Assembly (NCBI GenBank): GCA_025352625.1
Contig: JANXSR010000251.1
Span: forward strand, 1 to 35,330
Direction of reading: 5' to 3'
DNA: 35,330 nucleotides
Origin: Ferruginibacter sp.
Lineage (GTDB): Bacteria; Bacteroidota; Bacteroidia; Chitinophagales; Chitinophagaceae
Of the stretch, positions 17,810 to 25,447 are shown in pieces. A model generated the notes under the pieces. It ran no database searches. It was not told the DNA's origin and saw nothing but the letters and a program-made list of their open reading frames with translations. The position numbers were made by a program, and so were the translations under genes. Positions within the stretch are counted from its first letter, which is position 1. Every line of letters starts with the position of its first letter.

Positions 17810-18367
17810 TTAACCGTGATAATCCATTCGTTTTCTTATTTCAACCGCAGCATCTTTACCTGCCCATTTTTCACATAAAAAAAGGCCGAGGTCTATAGAA
17901 GAGGATACAGCTCCTGCTGTTATTACATTACCATCTTCAACAATTCTTTGTTGTAAAACTTTGCTGCAATACAAGCCCAGTGTTTCATATTCAGAAAAAT
18001 GAGTAGTAGCTGCTTTTCCTTTTAAAAATCCAGCAGCTCCTAAAATTAAACTGCCTGTGCAAACAGACATCTTATATTTAACGGGGTCAGCTGTTTTTAT
18101 CCATGCTATAAACTCAGTACCCAATTGAAGTTCCCTTGTACCATAACCGCCCGGTATAATAATAGCATCATAGCCTGCTAAGGATTGGTTAATTTTTGTT
18201 GGAACTATTTCAAGCCCAAAATGATCTTTTACTGCAGGAGTAAAAGAACAAAAATCCCAGGTAAGATCAGGTACATATTGCATAGATTTTAACCTGCTGA
18301 GCGGATCGTAAATACCGATCAAATCAAGTAAGGTAATCCCCTCAAAAATGACAAAAGCAATTTTCAT
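17810..18367 (-). CDS. DJ-1/PfpI-family protein
   Basis: A 185-residue cytoplasmic protein of the DJ-1/PfpI (class I glutamine-amidotransferase-like) superfamily. The nucleophile elbow is SVCTGSLILGAAG with Cys103, followed by ATTHFSEYE with a candidate catalytic His. The opening IAFVIFEGITLLDLIG with Asp15 resembles the isonitrile hydratase (InhA)/transcription-factor-domain branch. It sits tightly between pcaD (12 bases) and pcaC (11 bases), so it is clearly part of the pca operon, yet no step of the pathway needs it. A role in handling a reactive by-product or aldehyde is possible but unproven. Confidence 0.88.
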   Translation of the reverse strand: MKIAFVIFEGITLLDLIGIYDPLSRLKSMQYVPDLTWDFCSFTPAVKDHFGLEIVPTKINQSLAGYDAIIIPGGYGTRELQLGTEFIAWIKTADPVKYKMSVCTGSLILGAAGFLKGKAATTHFSEYETLGLYCSKVLQQRIVEDGNVITAGAVSSSIDLGLFLCEKWAGKDAAVEIRKRMDYHG

Positions 18368-18379
18368 AACCCTGTTCTT

Positions 18380-19198
18380 TTATTTATCTTTTATAAAATT
18401 GAGGATGAGTGCAGATAACATTCCCGGGTTATCTACACAGGGAATATGTCCTGAGCCGGGAATCACTTCATACGTTGAACCCTCAATTAAATCTGCCAGA
18501 TTTCTTACTTCTTCCGGTGTGGTGGATTTATCTTCTGAGCCTGCCACACACAAAGTGGGGAGTTTTATTTGTTTTGCAATTGAAGCAAGGTCTGCATCCC
18601 GTATGGCTTCGCATGTCTGTATATAACCCAACACAGGTGTACGTTCCAGCATATTACGATAACCAGTTACTTTAACAGCCTGTGTTTCTCTGAAGGTTTC
18701 AGAAAACCATCTTTGCATAACCCCTTCTGAAATAAACTGTAGCCCATGTTCCTTTAATTGTTCAATCCGGTTATTCCATATTTCAGCATTTCCAATTTTA
18801 TGACGGGTATCACAGAGAATGAGTTGTTCAATTTGTTGCGGTATGCGGCTGGCTAAAATTTGTGCAATCATTCCTCCTACAGATAATCCAACAACGATAC
18901 AACGCTTAATTTGTAAATGTGCCAGCAATGCTATCACATCATCTGCAAAATCATTCAATCCATGCGTACCAATTTCAACATCACTCAGTCCATGCCCCCG
19001 TTTATCAAACAATAAAATATTGCCATGATCTTTTAATATTTCAACCACTTTATCCCAAATACGAAAGTCTGTGCCAAGGGAATTAATGAACAGAAAAGTT
19101 TTTGCCCCAGCCCCTTCCAATTGCATCGGTGCAGGTGCCGAGGGGTAATGAAGGTGTTTATAGTGAATAGTTATTCCGTTTAAATTTACAAAGTCCAT
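18380..19198 (-). CDS. pcaD: 3-oxoadipate enol-lactonase
   Basis: A 272-residue alpha/beta hydrolase that opens 3-oxoadipate enol-lactone to 3-oxoadipate. The triad can be placed: Ser106 in VVGLSVGGM, Asp223 in VAGSEDKSTT and His251 in GSGHIPCVDNP. The segment INSLGTDFRIWDKV and the following FDKRGHGLSD are typical of PcaD. A short proline- and glycine-containing insert (about residues 18-32) before the first core strand is unusual. It follows pobA with a 106-base, repeat-containing spacer. Cytoplasmic. Confidence 0.93.
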   Translation of the reverse strand: MDFVNLNGITIHYKHLHYPSAPAPMQLEGAGAKTFLFINSLGTDFRIWDKVVEILKDHGNILLFDKRGHGLSDVEIGTHGLNDFADDVIALLAHLQIKRCIVVGLSVGGMIAQILASRIPQQIEQLILCDTRHKIGNAEIWNNRIEQLKEHGLQFISEGVMQRWFSETFRETQAVKVTGYRNMLERTPVLGYIQTCEAIRDADLASIAKQIKLPTLCVAGSEDKSTTPEEVRNLADLIEGSTYEVIPGSGHIPCVDNPGMLSALILNFIKDK

Positions 19199-19218
19199 TT
19201 TTAAATATTTCGCTCTTG

Positions 19219-19294
19219 TGATATTTTTTATATTGGGAGATTAAGATGCGCTAAAAACAAATAGCTCAATATTTTTTTAATATCCAATATCGGT
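19219..19294. repeat. Imperfect inverted ATATTGG repeat between pobA and pcaD
   Basis: Left: GATATTTTTTATATTGGGAG-like. Right: the reverse-complement AATATCCAATATCGG-like half near 19280-19294. The two halves could form a transcript stem in the 106-base spacer. It belongs to the same repeat family as the other spacers but is more diverged. Confidence 0.55.
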
Positions 19295-19304
19295 ATTTTG
19301 TATT

Positions 19305-20486
19305 TTATATTTCCTTCAATCCCACATAATTTTCTGCTATCGTTGTTGCCTGTGCTACAGACTGAATTATATAATTGAATTTAGCTTTTTGCAAATGATA
19401 ATCAAACGAACCCTGTGCTGCCTGCTTGTGGAACAACGTCGTCATAAAATTGCTAAAATCCTGTGCCCGCCAAATTCTTGGCAGGCAGTTGGATGTATAG
19501 CTAAGCAATGGTTCTTCTTTATTATTTTTATACCAGTCAATAAATGCGGCAGATAACCATTTTATATCAGCAACCGCCAGGTTCAATCCTTTACCGCCTG
19601 TGGGCGGAACAATATGTCCGGCATCTCCCGCTAAAAATAACCTGCCGTATTGCAAATTATCTATCATAAAGCTACGCATTGGCGTAATGGATTTTTCAAA
19701 AATTTCACCCCTGTTTAATTTAAATCCTTTGTTATCTGTCAGGCGAATTTCTAATTCATCCCAAATCTGTTTATCCGGCCAGTTCTCCACTTTATCATTA
19801 TTATCAACCTGTATATACAAACGGCTTACGGTTTCGCTACGCAGGCTGTGTAATGCAAATCCGCGTTCATGATAAGCATAAATTAATTCATCGCTTGATG
19901 GTGCCACATGTGCCAATATCCCCAACCAGCTAAAAGGATATTCTTTCTGAAATTCATTGTAAGAGCCGGTTGGCATCGATTTGCGGCTGATGCCATGATA
20001 GCCATCGCAACCGGCAATAAAATCACATTCCAAAACATGCGTTTCCTCATTTTGGATATACTGTATTTTTGGTGAAGCCGTGTCAATGTCCTCCAGCTTG
20101 GTTGCGGTCGCTTCAAAATGAATGGGCACCTCACGTTCTATATTTATTTTAATCAGGTCTTTTACCATCTCCTGCTGCCCATAGATTGTAATGCCCCTGC
20201 CACCTGTCAATTCATTGAATGGGACCCTTGTTCGTACCCCATCAAAACTTAAATAAACGCCCTGATGCTGCAGACCTTCTTTATTTAATCTTTCGGCTGC
20301 ACCTAATTCATTAAATAAATCAACTGTATTTTGTTCCAGCAAACCTGCCCGTACCCTCGACTCAGCATAATCCCTGCTACGATATTCTATAATGACCGAT
20401 TGAATTCCTGCCTGGTGCAGCAGAAGGGAGAGTGTTAATCCTGCAGGGCCTGCGCCGATAATGCCAACCTGGGTTTTATGAGTCAT
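19305..20486 (-). CDS. pobA: 4-hydroxybenzoate 3-monooxygenase
   Basis: A 393-residue FAD-dependent group A hydroxylase. It uses NAD(P)H and O2 to make protocatechuate from 4-hydroxybenzoate. The dinucleotide fold is GIIGAGPAG (Gly11, Gly13, Gly16). The second FAD motif is LFLAGDAGHIVPPTGGKGLN at 284-302. Every substrate-pocket residue known from the Pseudomonas enzyme appears at a constant +2 offset: Tyr203, Ser214, Arg216, Arg222, Tyr224, Pro295 and Tyr387. This makes the assignment specific, not just family level. It is first in the pca run and diverges from the AraC-type regulator gene. Confidence 0.96.
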   Translation of the reverse strand: MTHKTQVGIIGAGPAGLTLSLLLHQAGIQSVIIEYRSRDYAESRVRAGLLEQNTVDLFNELGAAERLNKEGLQHQGVYLSFDGVRTRVPFNELTGGRGITIYGQQEMVKDLIKINIEREVPIHFEATATKLEDIDTASPKIQYIQNEETHVLECDFIAGCDGYHGISRKSMPTGSYNEFQKEYPFSWLGILAHVAPSSDELIYAYHERGFALHSLRSETVSRLYIQVDNNDKVENWPDKQIWDELEIRLTDNKGFKLNRGEIFEKSITPMRSFMIDNLQYGRLFLAGDAGHIVPPTGGKGLNLAVADIKWLSAAFIDWYKNNKEEPLLSYTSNCLPRIWRAQDFSNFMTTLFHKQAAQGSFDYHLQKAKFNYIIQSVAQATTIAENYVGLKEI

Positions 20487-20585
20487 ACAGCAAATACTAA
20501 TCGTTGATTGGTGGAGTTAAACTCCGTAAATTTTGATGGGTGAAAGTACATAAAAGGCTTTTCGTTATCTTTGGATAAATGAAAA

Positions 20586-20610
20586 AAATGTTTGGATAAT
20601 TCAAACATTT
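20586..20610. promoter_or_regulatory. Inverted repeat, candidate operator
   Basis: Perfect 9-base arms AAATGTTTG and CAAACATTT around a 7-base centre. The left arm overlaps the second TTTGGATAA direct-repeat half-site. It lies about 100 bases from both start codons, a good position for a regulator acting on both genes. Confidence 0.6.
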
Positions 20611-20630
20611 AAGCGCTGACTGATTTTAGT

Positions 20631-20659
20631 CATAGTTTGTGTTAAATAATTAAACTATG
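20631..20659. promoter_or_regulatory. Inverted repeat near the araC side
   Basis: Perfect 8-base arms CATAGTTT and AAACTATG separated by 13 bases, about 48 bases upstream of the araC start. A possible autoregulatory site. Confidence 0.5.
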
Positions 20660-20706
20660 GCGTAAATAAGCCATTTCAGCCTCACTAAAAGATAAATTCA
20701 TTTGCC

Positions 20707-21582
20707 ATGCCTGTTTCAAAAAACAAACCTGTACGTTTTGGCCTGTATGGCGAAGAAGAGTTTCTGCTGCCCAACTTTATGCACTGCGAAACAATGGAAT
20801 ACAGAAGTGAAAAACACAACTGGATCATCAGCCAGCATTTGCATGCAAACCTCTTTCAGATGTTCCTGATTGAGCGGGGTAAAGTAGTTTATATTTTTGA
20901 AGACAGACAGCTTATAACCGGGCCTGCCATTATAACCATTCCGGAAAATACTTTACACGGACTTGAAGTAAGCAAGAATATAAAAGGCATGGTGCTTACC
21001 ATTTCTTCTTCCTATCCCGAAGCCGTTTTTCATCTAACGCCGCATGCATTGATGGAACTAAACAAAGTCTGCATACTGAAAGATTTGAAAGGCAATAAAA
21101 TATTTTCGGTTATCAAACAACTTGTTGGTGGATTACATGATGAGATGCAGGAGGAGTTACCCGAAAAGGGATTGATACTGCATTGCTATCTCAGTTTGCT
21201 GCTTAGTAAAATATTCAGGCTCGTGCTGGAAAAATCAGAGAAACCTTTTGCCGCTGATAGCAGGAATACAAAATATTTCAGGGCTTTTCAGCGCAGTGTA
21301 AAACAGTCTTACACTCCAATGAAATCTATCAATGCTTATGCCCGTGAGTTGAATATAACCCCGGTACATTTAAACCGTATCTGCCAGGCTACTGTCGGCA
21401 AATCCGCTTTACAGATTGTGCATGATTTTTTATTTTTAGAAGCGGAGAAATATTTAAACCATACTGAATACAGTGTTTCTGAAATTGCCTACCGGCTGAA
21501 TTTTGAAGACCCTGCTTATTTTTCAAGATTCTTCAGAAAGTACGCAGGGGCATCGCCGAAACAGTTCAGGGAAAGAAATTAA
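20707..21582 (+). CDS. AraC-family transcriptional regulator, PobR-like
   Basis: A 291-residue regulator. The N-terminal part (about 1-165) is a cupin-like effector domain (SQHLHANLFQMFLIERGKVVYIFED, PENTLHGLEVS). The C-terminal part (about 190-290) has two helix-turn-helix units, the second marked by YSVSEIAYRLNFEDPAYFSRFFRKYAGASPKQFRERN. The domain order and N-terminus (HCETMEYRSEKHNW) resemble AraC-type regulators of 4-hydroxybenzoate hydroxylase genes. It diverges from pobA across a spacer with dyads, so 4-hydroxybenzoate or a related aromatic acid is the likely inducer. It may also control the upper-pathway genes that start beyond 21.7 kb, but this is inference. Confidence 0.88.
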   Translation: MPVSKNKPVRFGLYGEEEFLLPNFMHCETMEYRSEKHNWIISQHLHANLFQMFLIERGKVVYIFEDRQLITGPAIITIPENTLHGLEVSKNIKGMVLTISSSYPEAVFHLTPHALMELNKVCILKDLKGNKIFSVIKQLVGGLHDEMQEELPEKGLILHCYLSLLLSKIFRLVLEKSEKPFAADSRNTKYFRAFQRSVKQSYTPMKSINAYARELNITPVHLNRICQATVGKSALQIVHDFLFLEAEKYLNHTEYSVSEIAYRLNFEDPAYFSRFFRKYAGASPKQFRERN

Positions 21583-21771
21583 CCAACATTCATTCCCTTG
21601 ACATTTACTTTATATTTTACTGCTGCTTCAGCAATCCGCTTTCAATGTTATTTAATTGAAAATAGAAATAAGAAAAATGACATTGAATTCGCTTTGTCTC
21701 AAATGCCAACTCCATTTTTTGCGGGCAAGAAAAACTATCCGATACTTTGGTGCGACCGCATCGCTTACAAT

Positions 21772-22638
21772 TTATTTCAACCCGAGCATCTTAATCGCAT
21801 TCTCTTTTAATATCAATGATTTTACTTCTTCTTTAAACCCCACTGTTTCAAAATCTTTCAACCATCGCTCCGGTGTTATCAATGGAAAATCTGTTCCGAA
21901 TAACATTTTATTTTTCAGTTGTGTGTTGGCATACTGCACCAGTTGCGGTGGAAAATATTTCGGACTCCAGCCGCTTAAATCAATGTACACATTGGGTTTG
22001 TGCATGGCTACACTCAATGCCTCATCCTGCCAGGGCCATGACGGATGCGCCATAATAATTGGCACATCAGGAAAATCAATGGCCACATCATCAATATGAA
22101 TTGGATTGGAATATTCTAACCGTAGTCCACCACCGCCACGAACACCACTGCCAAATCCCGAATGGCCCGTATGAAATAACATGGGCAAACCCGCAGCAGC
22201 AATTACTTCATAAATATGGTAAGCCATTTTATCATTTGGATAAAACCCCTGTACAGTTGGATGAAACTTAAATCCTTTTACACCAAACTCTTCAATCAAT
22301 CTTTTAGCTTCCCTTGCGCCCATACGCCCCTTGTGCGGATCAATGCTTGCAAAGGGAATCATCACATCTGCATTTTGCATCGCCAATTCCGCCACTTCCT
22401 CGTTCGGTATTCGCTTTCTTCCCAACTCATATTCTGCATCAATGGTAAACATTACAAATGCCATATTGATACTTCTGTAATAATCACATGTTTCCTGTAT
22501 GGTAGGGCGATGCGTTGATTTAAAAAACTTCGCAAAGGCTTCATCAAACTCCGGACGGTAATCATCGTGCGGCTGACGGCAGCTTACTTCGGCATGTGTG
22601 TGTACATCAATGGCTGTTATTTTTTCAATGTTAATCAT
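21772..22638 (-). CDS. Amidohydrolase, probable 4-hydroxyphenyl-beta-ketoacyl-CoA hydrolase
   Basis: A 288-residue metal-dependent hydrolase (amidohydrolase-2 family TIM barrel). Candidate metal/active residues are His13 and His15 (DVHTHAE), His156 (LFHTGHSG), His198 (IMAHPSWPW) and Asp250 (FGTDFPL). The blocks VKGFKFHPTVQGFYPND and VYIDLSGWSPKYFP are characteristic of the subgroup seen in p-hydroxycinnamate clusters (CouO-type in Rhodococcus), where it releases the aromatic acid and acetyl-CoA from the beta-keto thioester. That would yield 4-hydroxybenzoate for PobA. It is the last gene of the upper-pathway run and faces the AraC gene. The family is sure; the specific reaction is inferred from resemblance and context. 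Confidence 0.78.
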   Translation of the reverse strand: MINIEKITAIDVHTHAEVSCRQPHDDYRPEFDEAFAKFFKSTHRPTIQETCDYYRSINMAFVMFTIDAEYELGRKRIPNEEVAELAMQNADVMIPFASIDPHKGRMGAREAKRLIEEFGVKGFKFHPTVQGFYPNDKMAYHIYEVIAAAGLPMLFHTGHSGFGSGVRGGGGLRLEYSNPIHIDDVAIDFPDVPIIMAHPSWPWQDEALSVAMHKPNVYIDLSGWSPKYFPPQLVQYANTQLKNKMLFGTDFPLITPERWLKDFETVGFKEEVKSLILKENAIKMLGLK

Positions 22639-22703
22639 TGTATTATTTTTTTGAAATTAAAATCAAAAAGCAATGCATTATACCTTCAGAATAATTTTCT
22701 TTA

Positions 22704-23465
22704 TTATTTAAAAAATATTCTCAATACCAAATAAAAAACAGATGGGCAAAGCAGACAACCCAGGCCTGTATAAAAAGTAGCTGTTAGTGCACCATACGGA
22801 ACTAATTTTGGGTCGGTAGCTGCCAGGCCCGCCATCACGCCAGTATTGGTTCCAATCATTCCTCCAAAAACCATTGCGGTATGAGGGTTGTTGAGCCCAA
22901 TATATTTTGCAATAAAGGGAGTTCCGATTGCAACAAAAATGGCTTTTATAACTCCTGCCGCAATACTCAATGCAATGACATCTGAACCTGCTCCAATAGC
23001 TGTGCCGGTTACAGGGCCAACAATATAAGTGCAAGCCCCTGCTCCAATGGTAGTAAGACTAACGGCATCTGTATAACCCCCAAGCAGTGCGACAAAAACA
23101 CCAACAGTAAATGAAAGAAAAACACCCAGCAACAGCGATACAATTCCAGCCCAGCCTGTACGGCGCATTACTAAAAGACTTGCTCCCATTGCTGTAGCAA
23201 CAATAGCAAAATCACGAAGCATGGATCCGCCCATTATTCCGATCCCTGAAAAAAGTTTAATGTCGGCAATACCTTTTTCGCCATTTGAATAACGGCCCCC
23301 AATGTACGCCAGTATCAATCCAATAATAATGGCGATAGCGGCAGCCGGTATTTTTTTATTGGTGAGTCTTTTTGAAATGATATCTGAAATAAACATGATT
23401 AACCCAACTACCAAAAAGGCAAAGACCAAACCATTTTTTTCTATGAATTTGCTGATGATTTCCAT
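22704..23465 (-). CDS. madM: Malonate transporter subunit MadM
   Basis: A 253-residue, very hydrophobic inner-membrane protein with about eight membrane segments. The motifs TNKKIPAAAIAIIIGLILAYIGGR, FSGIGIMGGSMLRDFAIVATAMGAS, TIGAGACTYIVGPVTGTAIGAGSDV and GGMIGTNTGVMAGLAATDPKLVPYGAL are typical of MadM. With MadL it forms the malonate:Na+ symporter first described in Malonomonas rubra. The start is set at 23465 (MEIISKFIEKNGL); the upstream in-frame ATG at 23516 would add 17 residues overlapping madL. This choice leaves a 1-base gap to the madL stop and gives the family's usual length. Confidence 0.88.
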   Translation of the reverse strand: MEIISKFIEKNGLVFAFLVVGLIMFISDIISKRLTNKKIPAAAIAIIIGLILAYIGGRYSNGEKGIADIKLFSGIGIMGGSMLRDFAIVATAMGASLLVMRRTGWAGIVSLLLGVFLSFTVGVFVALLGGYTDAVSLTTIGAGACTYIVGPVTGTAIGAGSDVIALSIAAGVIKAIFVAIGTPFIAKYIGLNNPHTAMVFGGMIGTNTGVMAGLAATDPKLVPYGALTATFYTGLGCLLCPSVFYLVLRIFFK

Positions 23466-23466
23466 G

Positions 23467-23835
23467 TTATTCAGGTGTGTGGGCTTTTGATAAGCGGGAG
23501 ATAAATGGAATGGCAAAAAAACAAATTACCGCAGGAATAATTCCTGCCATGATAGCAATAAGTCCACTGGATACTGCAGCTTTTACATTTTGCGTTGCTG
23601 CCATCGCTACAATGATTGGAATATACATCTGGCTCCAAAACTGTATACCACTCCCTGTAGTAGTGTCGAAATAATTTTTTTTCTTAGCCCAGTCGAGTAA
23701 TAACATTAACAGCAGCATGGCAAAGCCCACCCCACCTACATTGGCATTTATGCCAATTAGTTTACCTAGAAATTCTCCTAAAATTTGTCCCGTTACATAA
23801 CAAAATGCTAAAAGGGCAACACCGTAGATTATCAT
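23467..23835 (-). CDS. madL: Malonate transporter subunit MadL
   Basis: A 122-residue membrane protein with about four helices, the small partner of MadM. MIIYGVALLAFCYVTGQILGEFLG and GVNANVGGVGFAML-like LIGINANVGGVGFAMLLL (about 27-44) are family hallmarks, as are FWSQMYIPIIVAMAATQNV and SSGLIAIMAGIIPAV. It is translationally adjacent to madM. The upstream spacer (112 bases) to the malonyl-CoA synthetase gene holds a 15-base tandem repeat. Confidence 0.88.
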   Translation of the reverse strand: MIIYGVALLAFCYVTGQILGEFLGKLIGINANVGGVGFAMLLLMLLLDWAKKKNYFDTTTGSGIQFWSQMYIPIIVAMAATQNVKAAVSSGLIAIMAGIIPAVICFFAIPFISRLSKAHTPE

Positions 23836-23857
23836 GATATTTTAATTTAGATATTGA

Positions 23858-23917
23858 GATATTGGATATTAAGATATTGGATATTGGGATATTGGATATT
23901 AAGATATTGGATATTGG
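23858..23917. repeat. Four 15-base tandem units, GATATTGGATATTAA / GATATTGGATATTGG
   Basis: Units at 23858-23872, 23873-23887, 23888-23902 and 23903-23917 alternate in the last two bases (AA, GG, AA, GG), giving a 30-base period repeated twice, plus partial units at both ends. It fills the madL-synthetase spacer. The units are too short and contiguous for CRISPR. It is the clearest copy of the repeat family scattered through this gene block. Confidence 0.9.
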
Positions 23918-23947
23918 GATATTTATTATTCATGATTCATTATTTTT

Positions 23948-25432
23948 TTAAAACATTTTTTTCAAATCATTTTTTACTACTTTCCCCATTGCATTGCGGG
24001 GTAATTCATGCACAATTTTATACTGTCTTGGCGTTTTGTAAGCAGGCATCTTTTGCCTGATCCATTCATTTAATATTTTCAAATCTACATTGCTGTCACT
24101 AACAATTAAAGCCGCCACTACCAATTCGCCCCATTCTTCATCGGGTATCCCCACCACGCTGCAATCATTGATGGCAGGGTATGTTCTTAATACTTCTTCA
24201 ATCTCCAAAGCCGAGATTTTATACCCGCCTGACTTGATAATATCTATTGAATCCCTCCCTAAAATTCTGTAATAACTTTTTTCCACCACAGCAATATCCC
24301 CTGTTTTAAACCAGCCTTCTTCGGTAAATGTTTTGGTAGTCGCTTCTGGTTTATTCCAATACTCTAAAAAAACATTTTTACCCTTTACCTGAATTTCCCC
24401 TGCCTGCCCTGCTTTCACTGTTTGATTTTTTTCATCTGTCAACCTGATTTTTACTCCCGGCAGTGGTTTACCAATATACCCTGCTCTGCGTTCTCCGGAA
24501 TATGGATTGCTGATTCCCATTCCAATCTCGGTCATCCCGTAGCGTTCTAAAAGATTATGGTTACTTATTCCTCTCCACTTTTCCATTACCGAAACCGGCA
24601 ATGCCGCCGAACCCGACACCATCAATCTGAATTTAGTAAGTGTTGCTGAAATTTGTTTTTGTTTATCTGCCGGTAAATTTTCCCAATAAGAAATTAATTT
24701 AAAATAAATAGTAGGTACTGCCATAAAAACATTGATCTTATCTTTTTGAAATAAATCAAAAACGGCTTCGGCAGAAAATGAAGGAAGAAATTCAACCGTG
24801 GCCCCCGACCACAAGGCGCAGCTAATAACATTTATTATTCCATGCACATGATGCAATGGTAAAATACACAAGGTATGGTCACCGGCTGTCCATTTCCATG
24901 CTTTTACCAAAGTAGCAACCTGCGCTTCGATATTGGCATGCGTTGTTACAACCCCCTTGGGCAAATTAGTTGTTCCGCTTGTGTAAAGTATCATGGCCCT
25001 TCGATCGGGCAAAATTTCGGGCAGTTTTTTTAAAGGAATATTACAATCGTCAATATTACCCGGCACGATAAAGCGAAAGTTTTTTTCTGTAGCCAATGGT
25101 TCAAGTATTGCGGCATATTCTTTACCGGCAATTACAATTAGCGCACCGGTATCTTCAATTACATATTGTAAAGAAGGAAGAGGATAAGTTACACATAAAG
25201 GCACCGCAACACCGCCCGCCCTGAAAATAGCCCATTGAATTTTTACATAATCAAAACCAGGCGCAACCATAAAAGCTACCCTTGCTTCGTTTAAATCATT
25301 TTTTTTCGCTAATAATAAAGATGCAAACTGATGTGATGCAGTTAAAAGTTCCTGGTAATTATATACTTTTCCATCTGCAATGATGGCCCCGTTACCCGGG
25401 TTTCTTTTTGCTTTATTGATTAGTTTTAGCAT
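23948..25432 (-). CDS. matB: Malonyl-CoA synthetase (MatB/ACSF3-like)
   Basis: A 494-residue acyl-adenylate-forming (ANL) enzyme that would make malonyl-CoA from malonate, CoA and ATP. ATP motifs are YTSGTTNLPKG (150-160), ERYGMTE (296-302) and WFKTGD (374-379); the catalytic lysine is Lys484 in NAMGKV. The segment ILPLHHVHGIINVI (190-203), the serine-glycine-serine in RLMVSGSAALP and Arg297 directly before the YGMTE motif match malonyl-CoA synthetases and human ACSF3. It lies next to madLM, which supports malonate as substrate; methylmalonate is the main alternative. No malonyl-CoA decarboxylase is present in the window, so the product may go to fatty-acid synthesis. Confidence 0.86.
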   Translation of the reverse strand: MLKLINKAKRNPGNGAIIADGKVYNYQELLTASHQFASLLLAKKNDLNEARVAFMVAPGFDYVKIQWAIFRAGGVAVPLCVTYPLPSLQYVIEDTGALIVIAGKEYAAILEPLATEKNFRFIVPGNIDDCNIPLKKLPEILPDRRAMILYTSGTTNLPKGVVTTHANIEAQVATLVKAWKWTAGDHTLCILPLHHVHGIINVISCALWSGATVEFLPSFSAEAVFDLFQKDKINVFMAVPTIYFKLISYWENLPADKQKQISATLTKFRLMVSGSAALPVSVMEKWRGISNHNLLERYGMTEIGMGISNPYSGERRAGYIGKPLPGVKIRLTDEKNQTVKAGQAGEIQVKGKNVFLEYWNKPEATTKTFTEEGWFKTGDIAVVEKSYYRILGRDSIDIIKSGGYKISALEIEEVLRTYPAINDCSVVGIPDEEWGELVVAALIVSDSNVDLKILNEWIRQKMPAYKTPRQYKIVHELPRNAMGKVVKNDLKKMF

Positions 25433-25447
25433 ATGACTGCATTGTGA

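Larger units (their letters stand above)
20487..20706. promoter_or_regulatory. Divergent pobA / araC control region
   Basis: A 220-base spacer between divergent genes. Visible signals are: a dyad GGAGTT-A-AACTCC at 20513-20525, in the pobA leader; TTTGGATAA as a direct repeat at 20570-20578 and 20591-20599, exactly 21 bases apart as is common for AraC-family sites; a dyad AAATGTTTG/CAAACATTT at 20586-20610; and a dyad CATAGTTT/AAACTATG at 20631-20659. Such a set fits operators for the adjacent regulator. No clear TAnnTTTG -7 box was found. Confidence 0.7.

Noticed and set aside
21583..21771. Rho-independent terminators between the convergent araC and amidohydrolase genes
   Set aside because: Only a weak 4-base-arm dyad (GCGA/TCGC near 21753) without a T-run was found.
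23858..23917. Regular short repeats that could suggest a CRISPR array
   Set aside because: The 15-base units are contiguous with no spacers, and no cas gene is near.
23854..24060. Plus-strand open frame encoding a YWILRYWILG repeat peptide
   Set aside because: It is a by-product of the tandem DNA repeat and runs antisense into matB; nothing supports its expression.
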